Shown here: one piece after another, positions 22,397 to 33,010 of the stretch
Layout of the letters: each line of letters opens with the position of its first letter
Position numbering within the stretch: the stretch's first letter is position 1
Assembly (NCBI GenBank): GCA_026573805.1
Contig: JAIUSX010000048.1
Coordinates: 3,534,001-3,598,000, forward strand
DNA from: Hesperophylax magnus
Taxonomy: Eukaryota; Arthropoda; Insecta; Trichoptera; Limnephilidae
Direction of reading: 5' to 3'
Length of the DNA: 64,000 nt
Notes under the pieces: model-generated
Seen by the model: only the letters and a program-made list of their open reading frames with translations
Database searches by the model: none
What the model was told of the DNA's origin: nothing
Made by a program: the position numbers and the translations under genes

Positions 22397-22650
22397 TAAT
22401 TTGCGTCACGTTCCAGAGTGGTAGACAATCGCTGTATATTTTCCAGGTGTAAGACCACCATCCAGAATTGAAACGTTGCTTGAAATGGCTTTAGCCATGT
22501 TTGGTGACCAAGTTTGAATAGCCAAGTATCTCCTCACCTTTCTCGTCTCCATCTCTTTCCCTTTCCCACTAACTTCAGCCTCATAACATACCCCAATTGG
22601 GAATGCCGTAGTCTCGCTGGCTCCAGATTTTTGGGATCAGTTGGGTTTAA
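22397..22650 (+). repeat. Dispersed repeat family B, copy 2
   Basis: Runs from TTTGCGTCACGTTCCAG through CCACCATCCAGAATTGAAAC, TGAAATGGCTTTAGCCATG, the C/T-rich TCTCCATCTCTTTCCC and CAACTTCAGCC-like words to CCCCAATTGGGAATGCCGTA. The same order occurs at 27913, 29873 and, inverted, at 33590 and 40575. It is non-coding. Confidence 0.8.
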
Positions 22651-24060
22651 ATTATTTACAATTATTGAAGTTATGGGTAACTTTAAAGCTAACGAATATT
22701 GGTCAAAAGCAATCGGTATAATTCTAAAATATTATTAAACCTATTTCGCAGAACAAAATCGTTTGAATTTGTCGTTTCATAAAGAAAAACAGCTGGTTAA
22801 AGCGTTTAAGTAATTATGCTTAATGTTGCTATCGTAGGGTGAATATTTTAATTAATATTATCATTTAATGAGCAAGCAGCATTTTGTTGATGCGTTCATA
22901 TCTGATTTCACAGTAAGTATCAGAGAAATTAAGCTGTTTTAAATATGGAAATAAGTTAATCCTTTCTTCTCAGCAAATAAGAATCCAGCCGAGCTTTAAA
23001 TTGGTTTATATAATGACATGTTGCGGATGTTTGTTCCATGCATCTACTACTTTATTTCTAATACAGGAGTTTCGTTAATTTTTTGTAGTGTTCACGGAGA
23101 TTTATATTTATTTGAATTCTTCCTTATTTTGTATAAAAAATTCAACCTACGTACGTTTTCGCTCGTAAAACTCGAAAAGTAATCGACCGGTGTGGCTGAA
23201 AATATCAAAGTTTGTTGTTATTAGTGCCAAAAGTGTTTGGACAGTGGTTTGAAAGGTACATCAGGGACGCTTAAGGAATACTTAACACATTATCTCTGCA
23301 CCTGAATGAGATACTGTGTCGAATTAAAGTCTGTGTGATGCAGTTATTTAACACCAGCAATAGTAATGCATTGCGGCGTTCTCTAGTTACATATATTTTA
23401 CAAAGATTTATAAAATTATCATTATATATTGTTTAATTTTGTAAATGATAAGTTTTTAATAATTCTGGATACAGTCGCCATCTATGGATTATTTGAATAG
23501 TTGATTATTAGAAATGGTGTGAATCTGCACTAACATTCTAGAGCTCTACCATGTCGATAAACAGTTGCTTCTTTTTCATTGTGTATGTTCGAATCTGTCA
23601 ATAAGTGTCAATGGATTAGTATTTTTAACCTATAAAGGGACTGTTCCTAGTGAAAAGGTGTTCTTTCCTTCAGAAATTTATTACAGTAAACAGTGTTTAT
23701 CTGTACAAGGGTCGGGCCCGTTATCAATAAATTGTTATTGTCAACGTTGATATTATAAAAAGCATGTTTTGTGAGTCAAAATAAAAAAGTTAAAATACGC
23801 TCCAAGTGTTTCCAGTAAAGTCCATAAACCAGAAAAATATACATATACTACTCGCCAGATATGCCAATCTGTTATGCGGAATATCTTTGACCGTCTCGAA
23901 AAAAAAGAACATGATCTCTTAGTTATAACTTCATTACTCTGATAAGTGGTTTCACGAGGCAGCAAAATGGCGGTCGAATTACAGAAATAATTTTCTAACA
24001 TAAAAGAAGAACAAAAATCATTCAGCCCGGGGCAAAGAGCAATTATTCCTATGGATGCCC
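22651..24060. other. Unassigned AT-rich sequence
   Basis: About 1.4 kb with no supportable gene or RNA. Frames of 60-80 codons (23565-23750 plus, 23753-24001 minus) show no recognisable motif. Confidence 0.4.
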
Positions 24061-24064
24061 CGAA

Positions 24065-25033
24065 TATTGGTCATCTTAATCCAAATCAATTAAAATGTTA
24101 ATTTTCGTTTGTTCAAAATTTAAAATCTCTGAAAGTTCTTAACCGATTGGTTTCAAATTTTTACACAACGTTGCATTCGAAAATACTTGTGTTTTTAAAT
24201 GAATATATTATGTAGATATAACCTGTGACAGGAAAAAACGTGGTTTTTAACACATTCTTTGCGGGAAACGAGAAAAATCGTCATATGCCTTTTTACAGTA
24301 AGACGCGGGAGACGAGTTATCTCGTTTTGTTGCGCAAAGCGGTCAGGAGCGGGAAACTTGAAAAACAAGGGGTTCTAAATAGGTGCGGGGTCATGTGTTT
24401 TCTATTGTCGGCGGTACCCGATCTATCTACTTGTCAATACAATGAGTTTGAAATACAACAAAAAAATAAAAATAATAAAATCGTTGTCGCGTATGTTCCG
24501 CTCACAAACTACGCAGAGAAACGCGGTACATGTACAAGTTTTGCATGGCGCCCCTGCATGAAGGAAAGTGTTTCGAACGCTATCACACATTGAAGCACTA
24601 TAAGGTATAGTTTTTTTTATATGTATTGAAAATTTCTAAATAATCTTGTAATTTTGTATGTATAAATTTCGATATGTTATTTCGATTGTGAAATACTGTT
24701 TTTTTCTATGATTCCCAAGAAAGTAGAAAGTTTTTGTTCATAAAAAAAAGAATTACACATATATTGCTAAGTAAATAAATAGGACATCTTTTTAAAGTAA
24801 AACACTGAAAGTTTCATCGAAAAATATCAAATAGATCATAAGATATGAATATTTTGCAAGAGAGTCTAATTTTGGCGCTAAAATTTAAAAAAACACCCGC
24901 GCTTCGTCCCCAATTTGGCGGTAAAATGCCCGACCATATAGTGTTAATAGCGCCATCTGTTGGACGTAAAAGCAACTAACGCTATTTTTCTCTATCTGCA
25001 CAGACAGACTGAGCCACAGCAACGCGTGGTGGC
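24065..25033 (+). mobile_element. Helitron-like non-autonomous element, right end
   Basis: The right end reads GAGCCACAGCAACGCGTGG then GGCGTACAGCTAG followed by T; CTAG occupies 25030-25033. This is the most typical of the three Helitron-like ends here. GCGCCATCTGTTGGAC at about 24951 is a word I associate with such repeats. A 122-codon frame at 24225-24593 lies inside but has no Rep or helicase motif. The left border is a guess from a change in sequence character. Confidence 0.45.
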
Positions 25034-25290
25034 GTACAGCTAGTAGTTAATAATTTTGTAATATCGCTTGAAATGATAAATATATTTATATTGATTTTTT
25101 TAAATATTTTTTTCCCTAAAACGGTTAAACACCGATATATTTTTTATATTTATTTCAAGTAAATAAAAAAGCGTACAGTAGATACATTTTGTAGTATTAT
25201 TTCAAACGCCATGCTAGGGATGTTTCTGAGTTACGGCGGGTGAAGTTCATAGATTAAAGTTGTCGTATATATATTTTTAACATTAACCGC
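25034..25290. other. AT-rich spacer
   Basis: No feature recognised. Confidence 0.4.
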
Positions 25291-25295
25291 ACACA

Positions 25296-25495
25296 AGAGG
25301 CTCTAATGAAAATAATTTCCTTTAGGGCCTAGTCGTCTTTGCGGATGCTGTGTGGAGGGTATTTATAAGGAGAGGAAATTCTGGGAATGAAAAAGGTATG
25401 ACATAGTGAACCACTCGGGGTGATCTATGGCGGAGGTGTTGGATATCCAATAAATGATGTACCCAAACCCGCCTCTCAAATTGAATTTTTCACAG
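25296..25495 (-). repeat. Dispersed repeat family A, copy 2 (internal deletion)
   Basis: The plus strand begins AGGGCCTAGTCGTCTTTG and GTGTGGAGGGTATTTATAAGG, the inverted right end of family A. It then jumps from AAAAGGTATG directly to the ACTCGGGGTGATCTATGGC part near the left end, so about 200 internal bases are missing relative to the copy at 51545. Confidence 0.75.
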
Positions 25496-25589
25496 ACTGG
25501 AATTTTATTATTATATGTTACACACTTTGCAAATATAAGTCAAAAAAGTCCCGAATAACTGCTTTTTAGCAGTTTGTCTAACAAGTTTT

Positions 25590-26420
25590 TTACATTATAC
25601 ATTTTATTATAGTGAATTTAAAGTTACATTTTTACAATTATATGTATAAAACAAAAAATTAAATATTTTACAGAAATATAGCAAAAGAAAATTATGAAAA
25701 ACATTAATAACAATTTTAAAAGTCTTTATAATAATATATCATTGTAAGCTAATACAAATTAATTCTTTCGGCAAGTCAAGTCTTCAGTAAGTTCACCAAT
25801 TGTTTGTTTGGGCAAAGTTTTTAATTTCAGCAGAACATATTAAAACAACTGGGAATCATATAGTTTAACGTTCTTTGTCCATATTTATTTGTATGCTTAG
25901 GTACAATAAGTCCTTCATTAAAGTTAACACGAATATTATGATTGTGTTCTAGCCTGTTTATATATAAGTGGTTATTTATGTGCTGAAATATAATTTTGTA
26001 CCACAGAATTGCTCTCACTGAAAGAATTTTGAGACTCTGATAGAAGTATGAAATATTATGCCTTTCTTTGAATAATTTTTTTTCAGCTAATAATATAATC
26101 AATGAATTTTGCACGGATTGAACATGCTTATTATAATTGTTATTTAATTTGGATTCAGTTATGATAATTTTATTACGAAAATTAGATAAGGAATGTGAGA
26201 CATGTTTGAAGGGAGGTGGTTAGAGTGTAGATTGTATGGGTGTTAAGGTTGAAATGTATTGAAGATGGAACGATCTATATCTTGGTTTGGGTTTTGAAGT
26301 TAATGAATTGGGTTTCGGCTTTTAAGTTATCAGGGAGAAGGTTAAAGATTTTAGGAGACAGGTAAATGAATTGTCGATTGTATATATTATATTACGGAGA
26401 AGATTACAAATTTGAGGTAA
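25590..26420 (-). pseudogene. LINE ORF2 C-terminal remnant, minus orientation
   Basis: The minus frame 26114-25827 reads LSVRAILWYKIIFQHI, NHNIRVN and KYGQRTLNYMIPSCFNM, the C-terminal block of CR1/Jockey-like ORF2 (the usual sequence ends in a GQR...P..YN..P pattern). Further right, to about 26420, the minus strand continues as a more decayed version. No RT core remains. Confidence 0.6.
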
Positions 26421-26860
26421 ATGTAAGTATAAAAGTCATGGGATAGTTTTATCATTTTTTGTGACATGCGTCAAAAGATAGTTGCAGAACTGTCTGTAAG
26501 TGATGTTGAAAATGTCGATGGTCAATTCAGAAATGTTAAGCATTTGAATCTTTCTTTATAAAATGCCAAAAGAGTAGGATTTTTCTTTACACCAGGAGAA
26601 AGATCAAATAATTTCAGTCATAGGAACTCTATCCTTACTTTAAATACATCTATTTAAATTTCTCTTTTGTTTTCGCGAATGAATATTTTGGAAGTGGAAA
26701 TCAACCCATTTACAGGCATCTGATCGAGCCAAATCTCGGCAAGTAGACTCGTTTTCGATTACAATGCAATCTATCATGCGTGGTAATCACGCATAAACAC
26801 GGGAATATATAAGCAAACTCTAAAATTGGATGAAATTTCAAAAATAAATATCTTTCGTAG
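26421..26860. other. Unassigned sequence
   Basis: Possibly older LINE sequence; no motif supports it. Confidence 0.3.
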
Positions 26861-26867
26861 CCAACCG

Positions 26868-26945
26868 AGATTTGGCGTAGTTGTTAGCGTGGTTAACTCT
26901 TATAGGGAGAAAGGTTCTATCCTCAAACAATTAAAAAAGTATATA
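26868..26945 (+). repeat. tRNA-like SINE head
   Basis: TTGGCGTAGTTGTTAGCG fits the polymerase III A box and GGTTCTATCCTC the B box, 30 or so bases apart, followed by AATTAAAAAA. The T and acceptor stems do not close, so a SINE or tRNA pseudogene is more likely than a tRNA gene. Confidence 0.5.
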
Positions 26946-27264
26946 GGTTCCTTTTTTTTAAATACAGCTATTTATAAAAAGAGATTATAGTAAAAAAGAT
27001 TTGTTTTTCACGGGATGATTTTTTAATTGTGTTATTCCACTAAGAAAGTTTCTGGCAGTTTTTTTTTCTTATGTAACTAATTTGGTGATAACAGTTTTTT
27101 TTCATATCGGTATAGATCATTATTCTAGGAATTACGTATTAAGTGAACACAGGGAACAAATAACATCTCGTTGAAGCTAGTTTTCAATGGTAACCCAAAG
27201 AAGAAACATTATTTTTTTTCCAGGAATTTTTATTTGTTTGAATTCAGTACAAGAGTCTCAACTG

Positions 27265-27435
27265 TCCAGAAACAGTGGGACTATATATATAACAGTGTAT
27301 ATGTTGTAAAGCTAATGGGAGTGGAAACGGGAAGAAGATGAGAAATATTAAGGTTAAGAAGTACCTGGCTATTCAGACCTCATCACTAAACACATTTAAA
27401 CTGGCTATTCCAAGCCAGACATCAATTCTAAAAAT
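27265..27435 (-). repeat. Dispersed repeat family B, diverged copy 3
   Basis: CAACTGTCCAGAAACAGTG, GTACCTGGCTATTCAGACC and AAACACATTTAAACTGGC correspond, inverted and diverged, to CACTGTCTCCGGACAGT, GGTGACCAGATCTGAATA and related words of family B. The middle is poorly conserved. Confidence 0.4.
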
Positions 27436-27489
27436 GTTGTCTTCTTCTAATTCTAAAAATGTTGAGATACTTGTAAGAATGTCACAGGC

Positions 27490-27590
27490 ACACTTAACTC
27501 TTTAAACACGCATGGGACGTGCAGGAACGCCAACTTTATTTAACCATCACGTTCAACGGCGTGCTGGCACGCCAATTCCACTATGATGAC
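27490..27590. repeat. Possible piggyBac-like MITE termini
   Basis: TTAACTCTTTAAACACGCAT at 27494 and TTAACCATCACGTTCAACGG at 27540 are direct, related units anchored on TTAA, each followed by a GGNACG(T)GC-type word. TTAA-anchored TTAACCCTTT-like starts are common in piggyBac-like MITEs. No transposase is present. Confidence 0.3.
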
Positions 27591-27912
27591 ATTTATTAAA
27601 TAATATCTCTTCTCTTGTCTCACAAACAAGAAAGAAAAACTCACTGCTGCCTAACTTTAAATAAATTTAATATTTTACATAATTGTGTGGGGTAAGTAAA
27701 TTAACGATTCAGGTAATCAACTATTTAATTTTTCTAACATCCATGATCGAGGCAAGGAAATATAATATGCGGTTTCTAGGTGGAATTTGATCGTCCTCCA
27801 GCAGACGCTATCACAGCACGTCAAATTTAACAAAGACAAACAGATTATTTTCTGCGCTCTACCGTAAACTTAAAAAAAATCAGTAAACGAAAATTGCACC
27901 TAATATAAAGTA

Positions 27913-28115
27913 TATTTGCGGCACGTTCCAGAGCGGAAGATAATGTCAGTATCGCCCTGGTTTTACACCATCTTTTTCGTTTGGTGACCAGATCTGAATA
28001 ACCAGGTACTTCCCAACATCCTCTTCCTCACTTCCTCTCACTCTCTTCTACCTTCAGCCCCAGAACATATCCTCATTGGGGATTGCTCCAGACAGTTAAG
28101 AACAGCTTAAAAAAT
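27913..28115 (+). repeat. Dispersed repeat family B, copy 4
   Basis: TTGCGGCACGTTCCAGAG, GGTGACCAGATCTGAATA, CTCTTCCTCACTTCC, CTTCAGCCCCAGAACATA and CTCATTGGGGATTGC follow the family order. It lacks the CCAGAATTGAAACG part, an internal deletion of about 30 bases relative to copy 2. Confidence 0.8.
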
Positions 28116-28990
28116 CTATTTTTAAAGCCAGAACGAAAAAGAAAATTCTAAAATCACTAGATAATAAAAAATACATTATTATTTCAATAGAGTTTTGTTT
28201 CATTTTGTAGGTGAAAGAACTTGTGGGAAATTTTAATATCCAATTTGGGTATTTTAGAACATTTGCATTGGCAACCCAGATTACGACATCAGTCGTGCAT
28301 CGACCGCCAACGAACGCACATTTAAATAATCAGATTCAAGGTAAATGTTTGCAGCGCAATCCATAGTTGGACTACGCCAGATCTGAAAGTTCTTTTTTAA
28401 ACGAACCACCTGGCGTAGCGACGCCAAAAATGAGTGAGATGGGTAGCATTTGTAAAAGTATGTAGATAAACAGTGTAACAAAATATTCAATTTTGAAAAC
28501 AAGCCCAAACTTTTGTTGAAATTATTGCACGCTATTGTCGAAAGAACTTGTTATTCGTAAACATGTTTTATTTCGAGAACTGAATAGTGCTATTACAAGC
28601 AATTTGATCAGAAGTAATGGAAAATTTGTTTTACTTTGGGCACACGGATATGCCCACAATTATTTATACCGGTTTAGATCTTCTGTGAACTGGGCGAATA
28701 ATAAATAGTTGCGCAACAATGACTTCATTTTGTTGAATCGGCGTTAAACTTCGTTTTATTATAAGCAAACGTAGAACATTAATGTTCCCGAGAGGTTTAT
28801 TTGACATTCTAGCCACAGATCATTAAGCCGGTAGGCTATCAATTCGTCGTTTTATGTTCGCAAAGTACCCACGGGGCTAATTACGCGTATTGTCCCAAAT
28901 AATTGACGGCAAAAGCTGACCAACGTTAAAAGCTTTCGTTTTAACGAAGGCCCGTTAACGAGGGTAGATTATTTATCCATGTGATAAGGC
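28116..28990. other. Unassigned sequence with a stem-loop
   Basis: CTACGCCAG near 28374 and CTGGCGTAG near 28409 are exact inverted 9-mers about 26 bases apart. No gene or family is recognised; the 75-codon minus frame across it has no motif. Confidence 0.35.
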
Positions 28991-28994
28991 TTTA

Positions 28995-29085
28995 TTTTTG
29001 GGGTATTACGCCGTGTTGCGCTGCCTTCTTCGTTAGCCAACTTTTCGGACAGCATTACAGTTTTCATCATCAGGGCAGATGTGTA
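28995..29085 (-). repeat. Decayed Penelope terminal repeat with hammerhead relic
   Basis: GTATTACGCCGTGTTGCGCT, TTCGTTAGCC and CGGACAGC...TCATCATCAGGGCAGA match 19907-19985 with many substitutions. CTGATGA (complement of 29067-29073) and GAAA (complement of 29043-29046) persist, but helix II is broken, so I consider it inactive. Confidence 0.7.
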
Positions 29086-29870
29086 ATTGATGCCCAAATA
29101 ATACCACCAAAATACATTTGTACTTATAATAATTTTGGTTGTAAATTATCTTACATAATGTGATATATTTTTATTTTATTATAATTTTCACTATAATGTT
29201 CACTTATCTTAAAAATCACCAGTTATTTTAAGGATTTATTTGATTCCCTGTTTTTTGGCTATCGGGAAGGAGATGTTTGTGGGAGGAGTGGGGATTTTTG
29301 TGAAAAAACTCCCTGTAGTAGTTACTTTTCACATGCAAAAATTCAGCTTTTCCCTAATTTTCCTCGAGTTTTCATCTAGATCGACTGAGCTACTATGCTT
29401 CTCTTACCACTTTCAGTCTTAACTGTATTAGTGTACAATTTATTTTATTGTTTTGTATACTGTTTATGTACTTGTGACGCTTTTATAAATGTTTTTATAC
29501 GTGTGTATAAGTCCATTTTGTAATACGTAAATTAAAAAGGGTTTGTTTTAGCCAATCAAATTTATGTGTTTCTTATCTTATGATTATGGTGGCAGTTTTA
29601 CGTTTTCACGTTTAATAATATTTTGTACATTGTGATATTAGCGCCACTACAGAAATAACAACAACAACATAAATTACTCGTGATATTTTTGTGCTCCTGG
29701 TTTATGATCATGTCGAGAAGTTTTCTTTTATACACTAATTTTTGAAAAAACTCTTAAATTTGAAGGTTATATACTATCCTGGTTCCAGATATCATCAAAC
29801 CTGAGTTACGGACACACAATAGAAACTTTAATTTCTCTTGTGTGTCCGTATACATATATATACCATATTT
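29086..29870. other. Unassigned AT-rich sequence
   Basis: No gene or recognised repeat; TGTGTCCGT occurs at 29843 with an inverted ACGGACACAC at 29811, a small stem. Confidence 0.35.
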
Positions 29871-29872
29871 TG

Positions 29873-30450
29873 CGTCACGTTTATGAATGGTAGATACTCA
29901 CGTGAAATACCACCATCCAGAATTGAAAAGTCGTTGCTTGAAATGAATTATGACCAGATCTGAATAGCACGATGATGTCGTCTCTCACCCTGCATGCCGC
30001 TTGAACTCCATAAAACCCTTCTGAGTGAAAGGAGAGAGACTCCTCCGAGTACCTCTCACTCCAAGAAGATTGGCGGAGACTGGAGAGTTGCAATCTCCCA
30101 TCTCGTCCACGACCCCACTGAGCGGCAGCCTGGATTCTCACTGCCTCGTAAACTTTGGTCCACCATCAATAAGATAGTCCTTCCAAAGCCGCTGTGCCCA
30201 CATGATGCACAGGTGGGTCTTAAGGAGTTGGCAATAAGTAAATGCGGTGCGGTTCAAATAAACAAACATGGTCAATAAATGCCCGCTGCATTCATTCCCG
30301 GCGGGAGCGGTGATGTTCGCAGATCGACGCTTGAGACTATTGATACTTCCCAACCTCCTCTTTTCACTCCCTTTGTTTCCACAAAATAACCCAATAATTG
30401 GTGCTGTCATAGTCACACACTGTCTCCGGACAGTGAAGAGCACTTGCGAT
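29873..30450 (+). repeat. Dispersed repeat family B, copy 5, interrupted
   Basis: The left part (CACCATCCAGAATTGAAAAG, TGACCAGATCTGAATAGC) stops near 29985, and the right part (CTTCCCAACCTCCTCTTTTC, TCACACACTGTCTCCGGACA) resumes near 30345. The intervening 350 bases are a LINE fragment. The family B copy is therefore older than the LINE insertion. Confidence 0.7.
30000..30343 (+). pseudogene. LINE ORF2 C-terminal fragment inside family B
   Basis: The frame 29994-30278 reads ERQPGFSLPRKLWSTINKI and LKELAISKCGAVQ, the Cys/His-type C-terminal motif of a LINE lineage in which GFDLPRRLW-like and CXCG-like blocks precede HI..CP. A shift to the next frame near 30265 continues MVNKCPLHSFPAG. One or two frameshifts make it non-functional. 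Confidence 0.75.
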
Positions 30451-30950
30451 TCTATGACCGTTGTAATTAATACAAAAAAAAGTATATACACTAAAAATTA
30501 GCTAAAATATTTTTTTTGTTCCAGGTATGGCACAACATACTTCCAGTAAGGAACTACAACACTCATTATAATGGTTACATTGCCAATCGGTGAGCAGAAA
30601 CATTAAATATTATAACGAACTTTTAAAAGATTCCATTAAAATTTTCCGAGGAAATAACAGTTCATAAGAACTGTCACAAAGAAATATTCTATGAATCAGA
30701 AAAGAAAACTAATTACACGGAAGCGAAAATTCTTAGCACCGTTCTGCAGCACAAAGCTTTACAAAAATGTCAAACGACATCTATCGCTTTTGTATAATAT
30801 TTAGCGTATCAGTGTGTCAGTGAATACAAAAGTCAGCAACCGAAATTTATTTAAAAAAAAGGAAATTTTTTGTTTATGAATGAAATAGCTTTTAGTGCGT
30901 GATTTCGTTAGCTTTTTTGTGATATTACATTGTGTTTAGATGAGACAATA
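30451..30950. other. Unassigned AT-rich sequence
   Basis: No feature recognised. Confidence 0.4.
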
Positions 30951-30956
30951 CCCTAA

Positions 30957-31195
30957 AATAAAGCCATAATCTTGACGTAAGTGAAGCAGCCGTGCACAAA
31001 AATATGCGACGCGCTGCCCTGGTGTATTGGACATACCTAAGGTTGAATTTGCTCCATCGAATTTCTAAAATAAAGTGGGAATGTTAACGACATAAGTGAT
31101 GAAGTCGTGTAAAACAATATTCGGCGCGCGGCCCGGCGTAATGGACGGACCTACGGTCGACTTTGCCCTGGAGGCCTTAGAAAATCGATCATACC
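30957..31195 (+). repeat. Diverged tandem duplication, unit about 115 bp
   Basis: AATAAAG..., ACNTAAGTGA and a GCGNGCNGCCC word followed by GGAC(A/G)(T/G)ACCTA occur twice, with starts of ACGTAAGTG at 30975 and ACATAAGTG at 31090. It lies directly upstream of a Penelope-type hammerhead and may be part of that element. Confidence 0.65.
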
Positions 31196-31428
31196 GTTTA
31201 TTTTAATTTTATCTGATGAACGTTTTACTAAATTCTCAAATGTCTAGAGGGATCTTTCAGGAAGTTACTAATTCATCATATAAAAAAATAAAATCTGGTA
31301 CTTACAGCTATTTTTATGGTAAAAAAACGTTTTATACAATAAATTATTTTAATGGTAAGGTCCCGTTTTTCTTTATCTTAAACATAAATAACGTAGGGAT
31401 CCTTGTAGAGAACTTGATAGTTGATATT

Positions 31429-31470
31429 TAGCCCTGATGAAGCTTGGGACAAGCGAAACCCGGTTGGCTA
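31429..31470 (+). ncRNA. Hammerhead ribozyme motif, best preserved
   Basis: Helix I TAGCC 31429-31433 with GGCTA 31466-31470; CTGATGA 31434-31440; helix II GCTTG 31442-31446 with CAAGC 31450-31454 around a GGA loop; GAAA 31455-31458; helix III ACC/GGT around one C; cleavage expected after T31465. All invariant core bases are present and both helices I and II are perfect. The downstream AATAAAGTGGTGTCTTACTA recurs in modified form at 39110 and 44010, which suggests one Penelope-like family. Confidence 0.8.
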
Positions 31471-31520
31471 TCGTTATTGATTCAAAAATAAAGTGGTGTC
31501 TTACTAAGTGTATGTTTTTT

Positions 31521-31795
31521 CATTCAATATGTCACACCCCAAAGTATTTGCTTCCTTCGAAAATAATGTAAAATTTCTCCAACAAAAACAGCCTTCGCCC
31601 AGCGAAAGTTCTCTTATATAGCGCCTAAAATGTTCAACTTACCGAGTATTGATAACAAGACATCGAAAACTGATGATCTTTATGCCATTAGTGTACAGAA
31701 CTGGTTATTTGCTCAGGGAAGGAAATATTATAAAGAATGCTTTACATCTTAAAACTGTTTTTATTTTTTAATATACCTCGAGTAAAAATTTTATC
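31521..31795. other. Unassigned sequence
   Basis: No feature recognised. Confidence 0.4.
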
Positions 31796-31970
31796 TTTTT
31801 TTATTTTTTTTTTATTAACAAAATTTTTGATACATATACAATTCAGGTACATACATAGTAATATAGAATGAAAGAGTAACAAAATAATCCCACAAAGGCG
31901 AAGCCTGAGCGTGGGTATTATAGTGTAAGCATAAAACGGTGGTGTTTAAAATATATATTTTTTTAAACTT
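31796..31970 (-). repeat. LINE 3' end with terminal hairpin, minus orientation
   Basis: A T-rich start (poly(A) on the minus strand) is followed about 100 bases in by TCCCACAAAGGCGAAGCCTG and AGCGTGGGTA, whose complement folds as CCCACGCTCAGGC/GCCTTTGTGGG. This resembles the hairpin at 15806. No coding remnant is left. Confidence 0.5.
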
Positions 31971-32096
31971 GTAAAAAGTATCTATAGAGATCAATGTGAT
32001 TGGTTTTTTTTACAGAAACACACATTTCTAAATTAACTTTCATCTTAGTAATACGTTTATCAGAAATAATTAAAATGTGAGTGTCGAAAAAACCCT

Positions 32097-32572
32097 TATT
32101 ATTAGAGTCTTAAATGTAACGTTCGTTATAATCAACGCATTCATAGATGGCGTCAACTTATGTTTTGTATGAAAATACTCTATTTTCGAGATATACTACA
32201 AAAAATAAAGACGAATTATTTTTTTGCGACCGTACATGCGCAATATGAATATAAATAAATTTGCCGTTGTGAAAACTTAATTCTATCAAGGGAGGCATAA
32301 AAAACAATTTTGGATTAAATCACCGATATAATATTGTGTTTGTGTGCCTTTCTTGAAAGAATTGATTTTTTTATACGTACAAAACTATTTATTCATATTA
32401 TAAATGATAATATACTCTATCCTTGCATATTACGTATGTACGGGCGCAAACAAATAATACGTCTTATTATTAAAGAATAACTCTCATAAAATTAATTAAA
32501 ATATAAATTAACGCCATCTATGAACGCTTAGATTACAACGTACGTTACGTTTACTCTTAATAACTTTCTATT
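32097..32572. mobile_element. Foldback MITE, arms about 150 bp
   Basis: The left arm 32097-32252 and right arm 32425-32572 are diverged inverted copies. Left words GCATTCATAGATGGCGT, GACGAATTATTTTTTTGCG and CCGTACATGCGCAATATG appear inverted on the right as ACGCCATCTATGAACGC, GCGCAAACAAATAATACGTC and CATATTACGTATGTACGG. The loop is about 170 bases. No transposase or clear target duplication is seen. Confidence 0.75.
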
Positions 32573-32596
32573 GATTATTCGGCCATTCTAATTCAT

Positions 32597-33010
32597 CGAC
32601 ATTACGGACCTGTAGAAATGAGATCCCTGAGGCGTACGTATCGTAAAACCGTGTATGATCCTATGAGAAATGTGGAAAATCACAAAGCAATAAAATCACT
32701 AATGAGTAAGAATAAGAAAGGAACGCTTCGATGATTTGGGTATGTAAGAGCGAATGAACGCAGAAAGGTGTGAAAGGAGAATACATGGCAAGATCAATCT
32801 TCCTCTCCGTACATTATCCTTGCACCCCTTCCTCCGTTCATCACAAACGCAACATTTTACCATACAATTTTTTTCGATTCACTGGGCGTCTCCGACTTTT
32901 TATACCATTCACCACATTGTTACCATTAAAAAGTACATTATGTCGACTTAAATTTATATCTTACAGCGCAGAGAAAATGCGTTTAAGGCGATGCACTACG
33001 TCGTGTAATA
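32597..33010 (+). pseudogene. LINE family D, ORF2 remnant
   Basis: The reading VEMRSLRRTYRKTVYD, NHKAIKSLMSKNKKGTLR and FGYVRANERR is a decayed form of the family D C-terminal region (compare 15350-15490), with stops between blocks. From about 32930 TCGACTTAAATTTATATC and GCGCAGAGAAAATGCGT recur in related form near 39990-40025. Confidence 0.65.

Noticed and set aside
31203..31431. 71-codon frame upstream of the hammerhead
   Set aside because: Low-complexity sequence with no motif; the conserved unit there is non-coding.
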